In this document: positions 35,393 to 44,384 of the stretch, piece by piece
Position numbering within the stretch: position 1 is the stretch's first letter
How the letters are laid out: each line of letters starts with the position of its first letter
Assembly: GCA_910584825.1 (NCBI GenBank)
Contig: CAJUCI010000003.1
Span: 62,001-126,000 of the forward strand
From: an uncultured Duncaniella sp.
GTDB lineage: Bacteria; Bacteroidota; Bacteroidia; Bacteroidales; Muribaculaceae
DNA: 64,000 nucleotides
Direction: 5' to 3'
Made by a program: the position numbers and the translations under genes
Notes under the pieces: generated by a model
The model's input: the letters and a program-made list of their open reading frames with translations, nothing else
Database searches by the model: none
Told to the model about the DNA's origin: nothing

Positions 35393-35983
35393 TCAAAAAT
35401 CCTTTAAAGTGTCATACAGCCGGTGGACCGGCAGACCCATCACATTGTAAAAACTGCCCTTGATGCCCCTGATGGCGGCCGCACCTATCCACTCCTGTAT
35501 GCCATAGGCACCGGCCTTGTCGAGAGGCTTGTAGCGGTCGACATAGTAGCGTATCTCGTCGGTCGTCAGGTCGGCAAACTCCACGGTCGACTCCGCGCTC
35601 AGCGTCACGCACCTTCGGGCCGTGCGCACCGTCACGCCCGTCACCACCCTCTGCTCGCGGTCGGCAAGGCGTTGCAGCATGGCCACGGCGTCGGCCTCGT
35701 CATGAGGCTTGCCCAGCACATCGCCGTCGAGTATCACCACGGTGTCAGCCGTAATCACCAGGCGGTCATCCCCCTCCGTGAGCGGGAAAGCATCGGCCTT
35801 GAGCCTCGACAGGTAGGCCGGCACCTCGTGCGCAGCCATCCCCTCGGGCACACTCTCGTCGACGGGGTGCGACGTGTCGACCGTAAAGTCGATGTCGAGC
35901 ATTCCCAGCAACTCGCGCCTGCGCGGCGACCCGCTGGCAAGCACAACACGGTATCTATCAAGATTTTCGAGCGGATGAAACAT
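35393..35983 (-). CDS. maf: Maf-like nucleoside triphosphate pyrophosphatase
   Basis: 196 residues, typical length. The Maf signature is ASGSPRRRELLGMLDIDF near 15-32, with the conserved DTVVILDGDVLGKPHDEADA near 82-101. Maf proteins hydrolyse dTTP/UTP or modified nucleotides and affect septum formation in some bacteria. It lies 115 bp upstream of clpC on the same strand. A weak hairpin with a T run (GTGC...GCACTTTTTGG on the minus strand, about 35344-35364) may end its message. Confidence 0.95.
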   Translation of the reverse strand: MFHPLENLDRYRVVLASGSPRRRELLGMLDIDFTVDTSHPVDESVPEGMAAHEVPAYLSRLKADAFPLTEGDDRLVITADTVVILDGDVLGKPHDEADAVAMLQRLADREQRVVTGVTVRTARRCVTLSAESTVEFADLTTDEIRYYVDRYKPLDKAGAYGIQEWIGAAAIRGIKGSFYNVMGLPVHRLYDTLKDF

Positions 35984-36086
35984 GACTGTAACTATTTATG
36001 ACAGTTTTACGTCCCACAAAAATAATAAAAACTTGTCACAACGCAAATAATAAAATCCCATAAAGCCTCCCCATAATCCCACGGCA

Positions 36087-36118
36087 TTTGGGCAAACGGA
36101 AGATTTTTCGTACTTTTG
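36087..36118 (+). promoter_or_regulatory. Bacteroidetes-type promoter of der
   Basis: TTTG (36087-36090), a 20-nt spacer, then TACTTTTG (36111-36118), an exact TAnnTTTG -7 box. The start of transcription would fall near 36125, leaving a leader of about 85 nt before der. Confidence 0.8.
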
Positions 36119-36208
36119 TGCCTCATAATCGGCAACATCCCGTCCCTCACGCATCTGAACCCCGCAAGCCGGCGGTTTGTTACCTTATAATATTGTAATC
36201 ATCAGCAT

Positions 36209-37528
36209 ATGTCACAACTCATAGCAATAGTGGGCCGTCCCAATGTCGGAAAATCGACCCTCTTCAACCGCCTGACCCAGACACGCACCGCCATCACCAA
36301 CGACGAGGCCGGCACCACGCGTGACCGCCAGTATGGCAAGGTGGACTGGAACGGCAAGGAGTTCTCAATCGTCGACACCGGAGGCTGGGTAGTAGGCAGC
36401 GAGGACGTCTTTGAAAGCGAAATCAACAAGCAGGTACACCTCGCCATCGAGCAGGCCGACGAAATCCTCTTCGTGGTCGACGCCACCAACGGCGTGACCG
36501 ACCTCGACGACCATGTGGCCGAGATACTCCGCCGCTCATCCAAGCCCGTAATCCTCGTAGCCAACAAGGTGGATGCCGGCGACTCGCTCTATAACATCGC
36601 CGAGTTCTACGCCCTCGGCCTCGGCGACCCCTACGGAGTGTCGGCGGTCAGCGGCTACGGCACAGGCGACCTCCTCGACGAGGTCGTGGCCAAGATGCCC
36701 GAGAAGGACGAGGAGGAGGCCGCCAAGCTCGATGACATCCCCAAGATATGCATCGTGGGCCGTCCTAACGCCGGAAAGTCATCGCTCATCAACGCGCTCA
36801 TGGAGCAGGACCGCCACATCGTCACCGACATAGCCGGCACCACCCGCGACTCCATCTATGCGCGCTACAACAAGTTCGGCTTCGACTTCTACCTCGTCGA
36901 CACCGCCGGCATCCGCAAGAAGACCAAGGTCAGCGAGGACATCGAGTACTACTCCGTAATCCGCTCCATCCGTGCCATCGAGGCATCCGACGTGTGCGTG
37001 CTCATGATTGACGCCACCCGAGGCATTGAGGCGCAGGACGTGGCCATCTTCTCGCTCATACAGCGCAACAAGAAGGGCCTCGTGGTGGTAGTCAACAAGT
37101 GGGACCTCGTGGAGGACAAGAGCCAGGAGGCCATACGCCACTACGAGGAGGCCATACGCTCGCGCTTCGCCCCGTTCACCGACTTCCCCATCATCTTCGC
37201 CTCGGCCCTCACCAAGCAGCGTATATTCAAGGTGCTTGAGACCGCGCTTGACGTGTGCCAGAACCGCAAGCGCATCATCCCGACATCACAGCTCAACACC
37301 GTGATGCTCGAGGCCATCGCCGCCTATCCGCCACCAGCCAACAAGGGCAAGTTCGTGAAGATAAAGTATGTCACCATGCTCAAAGGCTCGCCCATCCCCA
37401 CATTCATATTCTTCTGCAACCTCCCGCAGTGGGTCAAGGAGCCTTACCGCCGCTATCTTGAAAACAAGATTCGCGACAACTGGGACTTCCACGGCACACC
37501 CGTCAACGTCTACATGCGAGAAAAGTAA
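36209..37528 (+). CDS. der: Ribosome biogenesis GTPase Der (EngA)
   Basis: 439 residues with two tandem GTPase domains. Domain 1 has G1 GRPNVGKSTLF near 8, DTGG near 58, and NKVD near 118. Domain 2 has GRPNAGKSSL near 184, DTAG near 230, and NKWD near 298. The C-terminal KH-like domain covers about 350-439. It acts on the 50S ribosomal subunit during assembly and is usually essential. It has its own promoter at 36087-36118. The DUF2007 gene follows 39 bp later. Confidence 0.98.
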   Translation: MSQLIAIVGRPNVGKSTLFNRLTQTRTAITNDEAGTTRDRQYGKVDWNGKEFSIVDTGGWVVGSEDVFESEINKQVHLAIEQADEILFVVDATNGVTDLDDHVAEILRRSSKPVILVANKVDAGDSLYNIAEFYALGLGDPYGVSAVSGYGTGDLLDEVVAKMPEKDEEEAAKLDDIPKICIVGRPNAGKSSLINALMEQDRHIVTDIAGTTRDSIYARYNKFGFDFYLVDTAGIRKKTKVSEDIEYYSVIRSIRAIEASDVCVLMIDATRGIEAQDVAIFSLIQRNKKGLVVVVNKWDLVEDKSQEAIRHYEEAIRSRFAPFTDFPIIFASALTKQRIFKVLETALDVCQNRKRIIPTSQLNTVMLEAIAAYPPPANKGKFVKIKYVTMLKGSPIPTFIFFCNLPQWVKEPYRRYLENKIRDNWDFHGTPVNVYMREK

Positions 37529-37567
37529 AAGATTGTCTTTTTAACTCATTAATAAAGGAACACAGCC

Positions 37568-37789
37568 ATGCCACTCTCCTGCATAGCACAATTCAACACT
37601 CCCGCCGAGGCAAGCATGGCACAAGGCATGCTCGAAAGCCACGGCATACGCTCAATCGTCGACAACGGCACCATCCTCTCGGTCATCCCCATCCCTTCGA
37701 CCATCGGAGGGGCACGGCTGATGGTCAACAGCGATGACGTCGACGAGGCCATACGCCTGCTCCGCGAGCACGGCGACCTCGACCGATGA
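37568..37789 (+). CDS. DUF2007-type small protein
   Basis: 73 residues, soluble, with no signal. It starts with MPLSCIAQFNTPAEASMAQG and holds a DUF2007-like fold: a strand, a helix (AEASMAQGMLESHGI), a strand with VDN, and a C-terminal helix (DVDEAIRLLREHG) like the ACT-like signal-transducing family. The function of the family is not known. It follows der by 39 bp and ends just before a REP copy and a bidirectional terminator, so it is probably cotranscribed with der. Confidence 0.85.
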   Translation: MPLSCIAQFNTPAEASMAQGMLESHGIRSIVDNGTILSVIPIPSTIGGARLMVNSDDVDEAIRLLREHGDLDR

Positions 37790-37816
37790 ACCGTTGCGCC
37801 GAACCCATCCCGCACA

Positions 37817-37846
37817 ATAGGAGCGACGGCTTTAGCCGTCGATATG
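37817..37846 (+). repeat. REP-like palindrome, copy j
   Basis: A full copy, with A for the first G, alone between the DUF2007 gene and a terminator. It shows that the REP family occurs without the other repeat parts and outside the 19-32 kb region. Confidence 0.88.
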
Positions 37847-37853
37847 ACAAATA

Positions 37854-37894
37854 AAAAGCGGCATAACTGACTATCCATCAGTCGTGCCGCTTTT
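37854..37894. terminator. Bidirectional terminator between the DUF2007 gene and lepA
   Basis: AAAAGCGGCATAACTGA (37854-37870) pairs with TCAGTCGTGCCGCTTTT (37878-37894), 15 of 17 positions. It has T runs on both strands and lies between convergent genes. Confidence 0.88.
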
Positions 37895-37912
37895 ATTTTA
37901 TCTATTTTTGCA

Positions 37913-39700
37913 TCAGTCAAGCTTGAGCACAGCGAGGAACGCCTTCTGCGGCACCTCGACCGAGCCAATTTGCTTCATGCGCTTCTTGCCCTTCTTCTGC
38001 TTCTCGAGCAGCTTACGCTTACGCGAGATGTCACCGCCGTAACACTTGGCCGTCACATCCTTGCGCACAGCTTTGATGGTCTCGCGGGCTATAATCTTCG
38101 CGCCGATGGCAGCCTGAATGGCGATGTCAAACTGCTGGCGCGGTATAAGCTCCTTGAGCTTCTCACACATGCGTCGGCCGAAGGTCACGGCATTGTCCAC
38201 ATGGGTGAGGGTCGACAGCGCATCGACGCTCTCGCCGTTGAGCAGGATGTCGAGCTTCACGAGCTTGCTCTCACGGAAATCGTGCAGATGGTAGTCAAAC
38301 GACGCATAGCCCTTGGATATGCTCTTGAGCTTGTCATAGAAATCAATCACAATCTCGCCGAGAGGCATGTCGAAAATCATCTCCATGCGGTTGCCCGAGA
38401 TATACTCCTGCTTCACAAGCTCACCTCGTTTGCCGAGGCAGAGGGTCATAATCGGGCCGATGTAATCGGCGGCCGTGATGATTGAGGCGCGGATGTAAGG
38501 CTCCTCGATACGGTCGATGAGCGTAGGCTCGGGCAGCCCCGAGGGATTGTGCACCTCGGTCATGGCGCCGTGCTTGTCATACACGCGATAGCTTACGTTG
38601 GGCACAGTGGTGATGACATCCATATCAAACTCACGGCCAAGACGCTCCTGGATAATCTCCATGTGCAGAAGTCCGAGGAAGCCGCAACGGAATCCGAAGC
38701 CGAGTGCCATCGATGACTCGGGCTGGAACGTGAGCGACGCATCGTTGAGCTGGAGCTTCTCGAGCGAAGAGCGCAGATTCTCGAAATCCTCTGTCTCGAT
38801 GGGATACACACCGGCAAACACCATCGGCTTGACCTCCTCAAAACCGTCGATAGCCTCCTCGCACGGGCGGGCTACATGCGTGATGGTGTCGCCCACCTTC
38901 ACCTCGCGCGACGTCTTGATGCCCGAGATGATATAGCCCACATTTCCGGCCGAGAGCCGGTCGCAAGGCTGCATGTCGAGCTTGAGCACACCTATCTCGT
39001 CGGCGTTATACTCCTTGCCCGTGGCCACGAACTTCACGAAATCGTTCTTGCGAATCGTACCGTTCTCAATCTTGAAGTATGCTATGATGCCGCGGAAGGG
39101 GTTGAACACCGAGTCAAAAATCAGTGCCTGGAGCGGAGCCTCAGGGTCGCCGACAGGCGCGGGCACACGCTCTACGATGGCCTGGAGAATCTCAGGCACG
39201 CCGATGCCGGTCTTGCCGCTGGCACGTATTATCTCCGAGGGGTCACATCCGAGCAGGTCGACAATCTGGTCCTCCACCTCGTCGGGCTTGGCACTGTCGA
39301 GGTCTACCTTATTAATGACAGGGATTATCTCAAGGTCATTGTCAATGGCCATGTAGAGGTTTGAGATGGTCTGAGCCTGAATGCCCTGCGATGCGTCAAC
39401 GATGAGCAGCGCACCCTCGCAGGCGGCAATCGAGCGCGACACCTCGTAGGAGAAGTCCACGTGTCCCGGAGTGTCAATCAGGTTGAGCACATAATCCTCG
39501 CCGTTAAGGCGGTAGTTCATCTGGATGGCGTGACTCTTGATGGTGATGCCGCGCTCACGCTCGAGGTCCATGTCGTCGAGCACCTGGGCCTGGAGGTCCT
39601 TGCCCGCGACTGTGTTGGTGAACTCAAGCAGACGGTCGGCAAGCGTGCTCTTGCCGTGGTCGATATGCGCTATGATGCAAAAGTTGCGTATATTCTTCAT
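37913..39700 (-). CDS. lepA: Elongation factor 4 (LepA)
   Basis: 595 residues, standard length. G1 is IAHIDHGKSTLADRL near residue 9, G3 DTPGHVDFSYEVSRS near 77, and G4 NKVDLDSA near 131. The LepA-specific C-terminal domain is present, with the end KKGKKRMKQIGSVEVPQKAF. It is a ribosome-bound GTPase that affects translation initiation and back-translocation. A TAATTTTG -7-like box lies on the minus strand at 39724-39731 with a weaker -33, divergent from the tRNA-His promoter. It is monocistronic. Confidence 0.98.
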   Translation of the reverse strand: MKNIRNFCIIAHIDHGKSTLADRLLEFTNTVAGKDLQAQVLDDMDLERERGITIKSHAIQMNYRLNGEDYVLNLIDTPGHVDFSYEVSRSIAACEGALLIVDASQGIQAQTISNLYMAIDNDLEIIPVINKVDLDSAKPDEVEDQIVDLLGCDPSEIIRASGKTGIGVPEILQAIVERVPAPVGDPEAPLQALIFDSVFNPFRGIIAYFKIENGTIRKNDFVKFVATGKEYNADEIGVLKLDMQPCDRLSAGNVGYIISGIKTSREVKVGDTITHVARPCEEAIDGFEEVKPMVFAGVYPIETEDFENLRSSLEKLQLNDASLTFQPESSMALGFGFRCGFLGLLHMEIIQERLGREFDMDVITTVPNVSYRVYDKHGAMTEVHNPSGLPEPTLIDRIEEPYIRASIITAADYIGPIMTLCLGKRGELVKQEYISGNRMEMIFDMPLGEIVIDFYDKLKSISKGYASFDYHLHDFRESKLVKLDILLNGESVDALSTLTHVDNAVTFGRRMCEKLKELIPRQQFDIAIQAAIGAKIIARETIKAVRKDVTAKCYGGDISRKRKLLEKQKKGKKRMKQIGSVEVPQKAFLAVLKLD

Positions 39701-39767
39701 TAGGGAGCTTTATCTTATAGGTGCAAAATTACAAATTATTTTCTAATTGAAAAAATTCCGCAAAATG

Positions 39768-39799
39768 TTTGGTCAATTCAAAAATACTTCTTAACTTTG
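39768..39799 (+). promoter_or_regulatory. Promoter of tRNA-His
   Basis: TTTG (39768-39771), 20 nt, then TAACTTTG (39792-39799). Transcription would begin about 10-12 nt before the tRNA. Confidence 0.85.
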
Positions 39800-39818
39800 C
39801 ACCGCAAAACCAAAGATG

Positions 39819-39892
<74 letters not shown>

Positions 39893-39917
39893 CAAATTAC
39901 AAGAAACAATAGTTAGG

Positions 39918-39950
39918 ACAAGCTCTGTGAATCTTCGCAGGGCTTGTTTC
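39918..39950 (+). terminator. Terminator after tRNA-His
   Basis: ACAAGCTCTGTGAA (39918-39931) pairs with TTCGCAGGGCTTGT (39933-39946) with two mismatches and a very short loop, followed by TTC. It lies between the tRNA and trkA. Confidence 0.6.
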
Positions 39951-39986
39951 ATAATTTGCTCACCAATCCTTCTTGACTATTCATCT

Positions 39987-41321
39987 ATGAGAATCATAAT
40001 CGCAGGTGACGGGGAGACCGGCACACACATGGCCGGCAGCCTGTCGGTCGAAGGGCAGGACGTAGTGCTCCTGGGGCAGAACTGCGAGCATCTGGCCGAG
40101 CTTGATGCCGTCAGCAACTTCATTACATTTGAAGGCAGCCCACTGTCCAGGTCAAATCTCATGCAGTGCGGTGCCGACTCGGCCGACCTGTTTGTGGCAG
40201 TCATGCCCGACGAGGCTGTCAACCTCGTGGCATGTCAGATAGCCAAGGCTTGCGGCACCCGACGATGTGTGGCACGTGTTGACTCGCCCGAGTTTGACGA
40301 CGAGGCCCAGACGGAACTGTTCGCTTCGCACGGCGTAGACATGATGATTCACCCCGAGCAGCTCGCCGCCATGGACATAAGGCAGTTTATCGAGCACAAC
40401 TGGGTCAGCGACTGGTTTGAGATACACGGTGGCGCACTCAGGGTGATAGGCGTAAGGATGCAACGCACGGGCGAGATGTGCGGCAAATCACTGAGAGAGG
40501 TACCCAACAATCCGCGACTGTTTCACGTGGCAGCCATCAAGCGTGGCAACGCAATGATAATCCCTCGTGGTGACGACATACTGCAGGAAGGCGACACGGT
40601 GTATTTCTCAGTCCTCCCCGACAATTACGGCAGCATCCCCCGTGTGTGCGGCAGACACGTGTCTGCCATCCGCCGCATGATGATTACCGGTGCGGGCAGA
40701 GTGACAGAAAACCTGCTCGGGCTTATTCCCTCAGGATATGACATCACCGTGATTGACCCCGACAAGGAGCGATGCAACGTCATCGCCTCGCGATTCCCGT
40801 CGGTAGTGGTAGTCAATGCCCAGGCCAACGACATCTCCACGCTCAAGGATGAGGGCGTCGAGCGGTGCGACATCTTCCTTGCCCTTACCGGCAGCTCCGA
40901 GACAAACATCGTGTCATGCATGGTGGCACGCGAGCATGGCGTAGGAAAGACGGTGGCACGCATAGAGGAATTACAGTACCTGCCCGAGGCCGAGAGCCTT
41001 TCCATCGACAAAATCATCAACAAAAAGCTGCTCAACGCGGGCAAGATTCTCAGCGTCCTGCTTGACTGCAACGTCTCCACAGCCCAGTGCCTGTCACTCG
41101 GCTCATCCGAAATCACCGAGATTATAGTGGGCGAAGGCTCTAAAATCACATCGGCCCCTGTGGCCAGGCTGTCACTTCCGCGCGATTTCACCATAGGAGG
41201 CATCATACGCGACGGCAAAGGGATGCTCGTGGAAGGATGCACCGAGATACAGCCGGGCGACCATGTGGTGGTGTTTTACGTTTCAGGCGCACTTAATAAG
41301 GTGAGCCGATATTTCAGATGA
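39987..41321 (+). CDS. trkA: Trk potassium uptake regulatory subunit TrkA
   Basis: 444 residues from the ATG at 39987 (MRIIIAGDGETGTHMAGSLS); the open frame extends back through the tRNA-His gene, so earlier starts are rejected. It has two RCK units, each with a Rossmann NAD-binding domain (IIIAGDGETG at 3, MMITGAGRVTENL near 230) and a TrkA_C domain (about 140-220 and 370-444). It is a cytoplasmic ring that gates the TrkH channel in response to nucleotides. The trkH start codon is one base after its stop, so the two are translationally linked. Confidence 0.95.
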   Translation: MRIIIAGDGETGTHMAGSLSVEGQDVVLLGQNCEHLAELDAVSNFITFEGSPLSRSNLMQCGADSADLFVAVMPDEAVNLVACQIAKACGTRRCVARVDSPEFDDEAQTELFASHGVDMMIHPEQLAAMDIRQFIEHNWVSDWFEIHGGALRVIGVRMQRTGEMCGKSLREVPNNPRLFHVAAIKRGNAMIIPRGDDILQEGDTVYFSVLPDNYGSIPRVCGRHVSAIRRMMITGAGRVTENLLGLIPSGYDITVIDPDKERCNVIASRFPSVVVVNAQANDISTLKDEGVERCDIFLALTGSSETNIVSCMVAREHGVGKTVARIEELQYLPEAESLSIDKIINKKLLNAGKILSVLLDCNVSTAQCLSLGSSEITEIIVGEGSKITSAPVARLSLPRDFTIGGIIRDGKGMLVEGCTEIQPGDHVVVFYVSGALNKVSRYFR

Positions 41322-41322
41322 C

Positions 41323-42786
41323 ATGGCAGATTCCATAAAGACAAGTTCAGTGACGCGGGTCATGGGTCGCCTCGTGATTATCGAGTCGATACTCATGCTG
41401 CTGCCGCTCGGCATATGCCTGATTTACGGCGAAGATGACTGGAAGGGATTTGCCGTAGCCTCAGTCGCCGCAGCTGTGGCCGGAGGGACAGCCGAGGCCC
41501 TCACGGCGCATGCATCGACGACGATACGTAGCCGCGAGGGATTCATCGTGACCTCGCTTATATGGGTGATGTTCGCCCTCTTCGGTGTGATACCGTTCAT
41601 GATGAGCGACAGCAGCCTCGGATTCACCGATGCAATGTTTGAGGTAATCTCCGGTCTGACCACCACAGGCGCGAGCATCATCCCCGACGTGGAGGCTCAA
41701 TCCCACGGCATACTCTTCTGGCGAGCATTAACGCAATGGATAGGCGGACTCGGCATCATCCTGTTCATGCTGGCCGTACTCCCCGAGCTTAACAAGACCT
41801 CGGGAATATCTATGTTCCAGGCCGAGGCCACAGGCATCACACATGACAAGCTGCACCCGCGCATACGTCAGACCGCCATGTCGGTCTGGGGCGTGTACAT
41901 CCTGCTCACATCCATATCGGTCATCCTGCTGTGGATAGGCCCGATGGACCTCTTTGACAGCGTGTGCCACTCATTCGCCACCATCGCCACAGGCGGGTTC
42001 TCCACACGCAATGAGGGCATATGCTACTGGCATTCCGACTATGTGCTCGTCGTTGTCACGATAGTCATGTTTATTGCCGGACTTAATTTCATGACTATGT
42101 ACAACATATCCAAAAACGGCATAAAGACCCTCCTGGGCAATTCAGTCTTCAGGACATTCTCGTCAGTCACACTCATCGCCTACGCGCTGTTGCTGCTGTC
42201 AGCTATAATCCGTGGCAAAGCTGACAGCCCGGACTCCGCGCTCATCTACCCGATATTTCATGTCGTATCGGCCATAACCTCCACAGGATTCACCATCAGT
42301 GAGGCCGAGAGCTGGGGATTTTTCCCGCTGTTTCTGACAATCCTGCTCATGGTGTGCGGCGCGTGTGCAGGCTCCACGTCGGGAGGCATCAAGATTGACC
42401 GTTTGATGATACTCGGCGACAACTGCATCAACGAGATTCGCAAGACGGCATTCCCGAGGCGCATATACGTGGTGCATCTCAACGGCTCGGCCCTCAACAA
42501 CGGCCTCGTTTCACGCATCACGGCCTTTGTCTCGCTATACATATCAGTCATAATCATTGCCACAGGATTCATCACCATGTTCGGCTACACGATGACCGAC
42601 TCACTCTTCATGGTCTGCTCTTGCATCGGCTGCAACGGTCTCGGATACGGGGTCACAGGTGTCGAAGGCTCATACGCCTACCTGCCTGACGTCATAAAAT
42701 GGCTGCTCACAGCAGTGATGCTCATCGGACGTCTCGAACTGTTCACGTTCCTCGTACTGCTATTGCCATCTTTCTGGAAAAGATAA
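41323..42786 (+). CDS. trkH: Trk potassium uptake membrane subunit TrkH
   Basis: 487 residues with about 10 transmembrane helices and the four pore-loop repeats of the TrkH/KtrB family. Filter-like positions are LTTTGASI near residue 111, IATGGFST near 222, ITSTGFT near 320 and GCNGLGYGV near 440. It forms the K+-conducting inner-membrane channel regulated by TrkA. Adjacency to trkA with a 1-bp gap supports the assignment. A small membrane-protein gene follows 75 bp later. Confidence 0.96.
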   Translation: MADSIKTSSVTRVMGRLVIIESILMLLPLGICLIYGEDDWKGFAVASVAAAVAGGTAEALTAHASTTIRSREGFIVTSLIWVMFALFGVIPFMMSDSSLGFTDAMFEVISGLTTTGASIIPDVEAQSHGILFWRALTQWIGGLGIILFMLAVLPELNKTSGISMFQAEATGITHDKLHPRIRQTAMSVWGVYILLTSISVILLWIGPMDLFDSVCHSFATIATGGFSTRNEGICYWHSDYVLVVVTIVMFIAGLNFMTMYNISKNGIKTLLGNSVFRTFSSVTLIAYALLLLSAIIRGKADSPDSALIYPIFHVVSAITSTGFTISEAESWGFFPLFLTILLMVCGACAGSTSGGIKIDRLMILGDNCINEIRKTAFPRRIYVVHLNGSALNNGLVSRITAFVSLYISVIIIATGFITMFGYTMTDSLFMVCSCIGCNGLGYGVTGVEGSYAYLPDVIKWLLTAVMLIGRLELFTFLVLLLPSFWKR

Positions 42787-42861
42787 CAAAGTGCGCATCC
42801 TAAAACTTTTCCTCGGGTTATTCCATTATATTAATAAACAACTCATCAAAATTTCAACATT

Positions 42862-43101
42862 ATGAAAGCCTTAGGAAAAGCCCTCTTCTGGATTGGATTC
42901 GTAGCCCTTATAGGCGTAGTGCTCGCATATCTCATCATCATTCTCACCGGCGCCGTGGCATTCGCCACCACGGCCACAGCCCTCTCCATCTGCGCAATCA
43001 TCCTCATTGGCTCGCTGCTCATGCTCATGGGACGCTCGTATGAAAAGTCGGGCGAACGCAAGGAAGAGATGAAGCGCGTGCGTGAATTGTCGGGCAAATA
43101 G
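42862..43101 (+). CDS. Small two-helix membrane protein
   Basis: 79 residues with two hydrophobic helices (about 8-32, FWIGFVALIGVVLAYLIIIL; about 38-58, LSICAIILIGSLLMLMG) and a charged C-terminal tail (RSYEKSGERKEEMKRVRELS). No family is recognised. It lies 75 bp after trkH and before a terminator at 43142-43175, so it may share the trk message. A role with the K+ system is only a guess from position. Residue makeup and a plausible start support a real gene. Confidence 0.7.
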   Translation: MKALGKALFWIGFVALIGVVLAYLIIILTGAVAFATTATALSICAIILIGSLLMLMGRSYEKSGERKEEMKRVRELSGK

Positions 43102-43141
43102 CACCGTCGCCCTCCCACCCCATTTTTCACCACCTCACAGT

Positions 43142-43175
43142 CAGAGCTTGTTTAATAAATTTTAAACAGGCTCTG
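43142..43175 (+). terminator. Terminator after the trk locus
   Basis: CAGAGCTTGTTTAA (43142-43155) pairs with TTAAACAGGCTCTG (43162-43175), one mismatch. AATTATT follows. It could work in both directions. Confidence 0.75.
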
Positions 43176-43254
43176 AATTATTGCCGTGCAGCATGATGGT
43201 TCGGGGAATTTTTGCTAATTTTGCATGAATATTACCCTGAAACCATCATAAGAC

Positions 43255-44352
43255 ATGAAGACAATATATCGCATTGCACTTCTCGGCATGGCCGCCGCAG
43301 TGGCGTCATGCTCCAACAACGGCCCGCAATGGCATCTCGACGGCTCGATACAGGGCCTGGGAGAGAATGACAACGTAATCCTCGAAGGCAACAACCAGGG
43401 CTACTGGTATGTCATCGACACGATACACCCCTCGGCCGACGGCTCGCTGCGCTATGCCGGCGACGTGCACGGCTATCCCGACATCTTCCGCCTCCGTGTG
43501 GGCGAAAGCTCGGTCTACTTCCCCGTCGACAGCCTCGAGACTGTGACCGTCACAGCCACAGCTCCTGACATAGCCGCCAACCACAGGCTCTCAGGCTCAC
43601 CCCAGGCCGAGAACCTCAACCGCGTGGACAGCATGCTCACAGCCGCAGCCTCACGCAGCGGAGTCAAGGCCATAGCCGGTGACGAGACTCTCAAGCGCGA
43701 GCTGGGCAACATGATTCTCGCCGACCCTGCCGGCGTGGTCAGCTATTATATCATAAGCAAGCGCGTGGGCGATACACCTCTCTATAATCCTGCCGACAAG
43801 CTCGACCACCGCATAATCGGAGCCGTGGCCAACGCCTATAACCAGCAGCGTCCCGACGACCCCCGCACCAAATATCTCACCCAGCTCTTCCTCAATAACC
43901 GCAAGCCTGTGCAGTCCACAAATGATTCAGGCATACAGGCCCAGTTAATAAAGGCTTTTGAGATAGACCTCTATGACCACACCGGCAAACGCCACTCGCT
44001 GCTCGAGCTTACCGAGAGCGGCCGTCCCGTGATACTCAGCTTCACAGCCTACGGCGCGGAATGGTCACCGGCATTCAATGTCGAGCTTAACAAGGTCTAC
44101 AGCAAATATCACCCCCAGGGTCTAGAGATTTATCAGGTGGCTCTCGACAGTGACGAGTATGCCTGGAAGCAGGTTGCCAAGAACCTCCCCTGGATTACAG
44201 TATATAACAATGTGGCTGACGGCGGCAAGGTGCTCCGCGACTATAACGTGGGCCAACTCCCGACCACATTCCTCTTCAACCGCAACGGCGAACTCGTGGA
44301 GCGTGTGCTTGACATCGACGCACTCGACTCAGCCGTGGCTAAGGTTATCTGA
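43255..44352 (+). CDS. Thioredoxin-fold lipoprotein without the CxxC active site
   Basis: 365 residues with a lipobox (AVASCSNN, Cys about 19). The N-terminal part is a DUF4369-type domain (WHLDGSIQGLGENDNVILEG) and the C-terminal part is thioredoxin-like (about 240-365). Where TlpA proteins have WCGPC, this one has TAYGAEWSPAFN, so both cysteines are gone; the cis-Pro loop (QLPTTFLFN) and fold remain. It cannot act as a thiol reductase, so a binding or structural role in the periplasm is more likely. It lies 32 bp before the TamB-like gene, suggesting a part in envelope assembly. It is a diverged relative of the two proteins at 14.5-17.1 kb. Confidence 0.88.
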   Translation: MKTIYRIALLGMAAAVASCSNNGPQWHLDGSIQGLGENDNVILEGNNQGYWYVIDTIHPSADGSLRYAGDVHGYPDIFRLRVGESSVYFPVDSLETVTVTATAPDIAANHRLSGSPQAENLNRVDSMLTAAASRSGVKAIAGDETLKRELGNMILADPAGVVSYYIISKRVGDTPLYNPADKLDHRIIGAVANAYNQQRPDDPRTKYLTQLFLNNRKPVQSTNDSGIQAQLIKAFEIDLYDHTGKRHSLLELTESGRPVILSFTAYGAEWSPAFNVELNKVYSKYHPQGLEIYQVALDSDEYAWKQVAKNLPWITVYNNVADGGKVLRDYNVGQLPTTFLFNRNGELVERVLDIDALDSAVAKVI

Positions 44353-44384
44353 CAGCGTGACTTGACGGTCATTCCGATGGGTTT